A stretch of 64,000 nt of DNA. It comes from Echinicola rosea. Its GTDB lineage: Bacteria > Bacteroidota > Bacteroidia > Cytophagales > Cyclobacteriaceae. The stretch spans positions 3,810,501 through 3,874,500 of the forward strand of contig NZ_CP040106.1 in assembly GCF_005281475.1 (NCBI RefSeq), read 5' to 3'. The stretch's first letter is position 1. Each line of letters opens with the position of its first letter. The notes below the pieces were generated by a model. It did not search any database. It was given only the letters and a program-made list of their open reading frames with translations, and had not been told where the DNA came from. Positions 62,811 to 64,000 of this stretch are shown one piece after another. The translations under genes and the position numbers were made by a program.

Positions 62811-64000
62811 TTGGAGAATAGAAAGGTCCTTATGTTGTTTTTAATAGCCATTGTAGCAATGGCTACCAAAGCTGCTGGACAACAGCAGTTGGATTCTTTA
62901 TCTACCGTCTCCTTTTTAGAAAGGATAGGAGAGGTGGAGCTGATGAGCTATAGGCTTAGTTATGGAGCCAGTGAAAAGCACTCCAAAGTCGTATCACACC
63001 AATTTAATGATTTTAATGTCCTATTATCTTTTCGGGATTCTGTGGAAGCTGAAGGAATGGATGTGGGCAAGATCCATTATTATATTTCTGGAGAGGAAAA
63101 GGGCTTCGAAAACGTAAAGAGTTACGTAAGTATTATACAGGAGAATGATCTATATATTGCCGATCAAGGCCGCGATTTATCCACTGACTCCGGCCGATTG
63201 TTAATTGCTGCGAATCAGCTTGGTTTTAAGCCATTTTATCGGTTTAGAAGCAGAATCTTGACCGATATTAAATTTGTTATCCTCATAGGAATTCTGCTGT
63301 TGTTTGTCTTTACATTTTTGGTGCTGCTCTTCTTTATTTTTGTCGTCAAGGCACGAAATGAAAGGCGAGAGCGCCTTATCAAGAAATATGTGGACATCTG
63401 CAGAGAACCTCTTTCTACTTTTTTATTTACCTATAACGTAGAAGAAGTGGAAAAAATGACCTTTGATGAAGTGAGGGGGCTGTTTAATACCAAGGAATTT
63501 AAATCAACCGCTTTTAAAGATACACTGATAAGTGAAATCATCAATCTCAACAAGAACCTCAAAGGGGATTTTAAAGATAAACTAAGGATTATCTATACCA
63601 CGCTGAAGCTGGACAGGTACTCCATAAAAAAGTTAAAAAGCAGGAACTGGGAGGTGCAGGCAACCGGTACCATGGAGCTTTACGAAATGAATATCCAGCA
63701 AGCCGCACCCCACCTTGAAAAGCTCTTGCACTCGAAGAATTTTGTGGTAAGGTCCAATGCCGTAAGGGCCTATCTGCACCTTTCGCCCAATAAAGACCTA
63801 AGTTTCTTGAGCAATCAAACCTATCCGCTTTCCAGATGGCAGCAAATGTGGCTTTACCGCGTGGTCAGAAACACCTCCTCTATGGGGACCGTGGACTTGG
63901 TGAGCCTTCTCCATTCTGAAAATGAAAGCATCCGGATATTCGGCGTAAAATTGGTGAGATTGCTGGGAAGAATGGACATTATTGAGCAGCTATCCGAAAT
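62811..64000 (+). CDS. Membrane-anchored HEAT-like repeat protein (3' end outside window)
   Basis: About 396 residues are visible, and the frame runs open off the window edge. A TTG start at 62811 gives a charged signal peptide (LENRKVLMLFLIAIVAMATKAAGQ). An ATG at 62832 is the alternative. After an extracytoplasmic region there is one membrane segment (FVILIGILLLFVFTFLVLLF, near residues 165-185). The cytoplasmic part, from KKYVDICREPLSTFL, is mostly helical, with HEAT-like repeats (ALTxxS... LEKLLHSKNFVVRSNAVRAY and SIRIFGVKLVRLLGRM). I do not recognise the family. It is probably co-transcribed with the response regulator at 62428. Function unknown. Confidence 0.65.
   Translation, partial: MENRKVLMLFLIAIVAMATKAAGQQQLDSLSTVSFLERIGEVELMSYRLSYGASEKHSKVVSHQFNDFNVLLSFRDSVEAEGMDVGKIHYYISGEEKGFENVKSYVSIIQENDLYIADQGRDLSTDSGRLLIAANQLGFKPFYRFRSRILTDIKFVILIGILLLFVFTFLVLLFFIFVVKARNERRERLIKKYVDICREPLSTFLFTYNVEEVEKMTFDEVRGLFNTKEFKSTAFKDTLISEIINLNKNLKGDFKDKLRIIYTTLKLDRYSIKKLKSRNWEVQATGTMELYEMNIQQAAPHLEKLLHSKNFVVRSNAVRAYLHLSPNKDLSFLSNQTYPLSRWQQMWLYRVVRNTSSMGTVDLVSLLHSENESIRIFGVKLVRLLGRMDIIEQLSE

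Noticed and set aside
1..64000. CRISPR arrays, tRNA or rRNA genes, integrases, prophage
   Set aside because: No regularly spaced direct repeats, no cloverleaf-type sequence with anticodon stem, and no integrase-like reading frame were seen.

Overview
The window looks like the chromosome of a marine or sediment Bacteroidota, most likely family Cyclobacteriaceae (Echinicola/Cyclobacterium-like). The evidence is gene content and signal types: an ECF sigma/FecR/STN signalling set, DUF1080 proteins beside Gfo/Idh/MocA oxidoreductases, a CusA-type RND pump fused to an outer membrane factor, TAnnTTTG-type -7 boxes, and weak Shine-Dalgarno sequences. This placement is inferred from family knowledge, not from a search. 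No rRNA, tRNA, CRISPR array, integrase or transposase was seen.

Left part (1-24.8 kb), mostly core functions: an ECF sigma factor, its FecR anti-sigma factor and an STN-domain outer-surface protein cut by the window edge; an MBL-fold hydrolase diverging from a degenerate receiver protein; a molybdate ABC transporter operon (modA, a double-TOBE molybdate-binding protein, modB, modC); a large hybrid histidine kinase; a DUF4136 lipoprotein; aceK; a Nudix hydrolase; a DUF819 membrane protein with a small [2Fe-2S] thioredoxin-like protein; a YbjQ protein; and an internally duplicated predicted beta-barrel. A SAM-I riboswitch with a recognisable -7 box then leads a methionine operon in which methionine synthase is split into two adjacent genes, followed by metF.

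Middle (24.8-41 kb), carbohydrate region: a composite of nested small repeats; a sulfatase-modifying-factor-like protein; two Tat-exported Gfo/Idh/MocA oxidoreductases; and a two-domain DUF1080 lipoprotein, together suggesting 3-keto-glycoside chemistry. A uronate branch follows: altronate dehydratase diverges from KDG kinase, KDPG aldolase and a TRAP transporter around a LacI-type operator. An AidB-like acyl-CoA dehydrogenase and a BamA-type barrel protein close this part.

Right part (42-64 kb): a glycerophosphodiesterase, a second pseudo-receiver, a metal efflux operon (Cys/His-rich small protein, RND-OMF fusion, adaptor), a second sugar cluster (DUF4127, DUF1080, beta-propeller glycosidase), a THUMP-type rRNA methyltransferase, an NlpC/P60 endopeptidase, three tandem amidohydrolase-fold proteins (two lacking the HxH metal site), a single-domain response regulator, and the start of a HEAT-like membrane protein.

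The most interesting signal is non-coding. Two apparently identical 367-bp elements lie in opposite orientations 28.6 kb apart. Each has about 30-bp imperfect terminal inverted repeats and an 8-bp target duplication. One is nested inside an older relative. The other landed exactly at the stop codon of a glycosidase gene and supplies a new one. A second, unrelated dispersed repeat with a compensating hairpin occurs three times.
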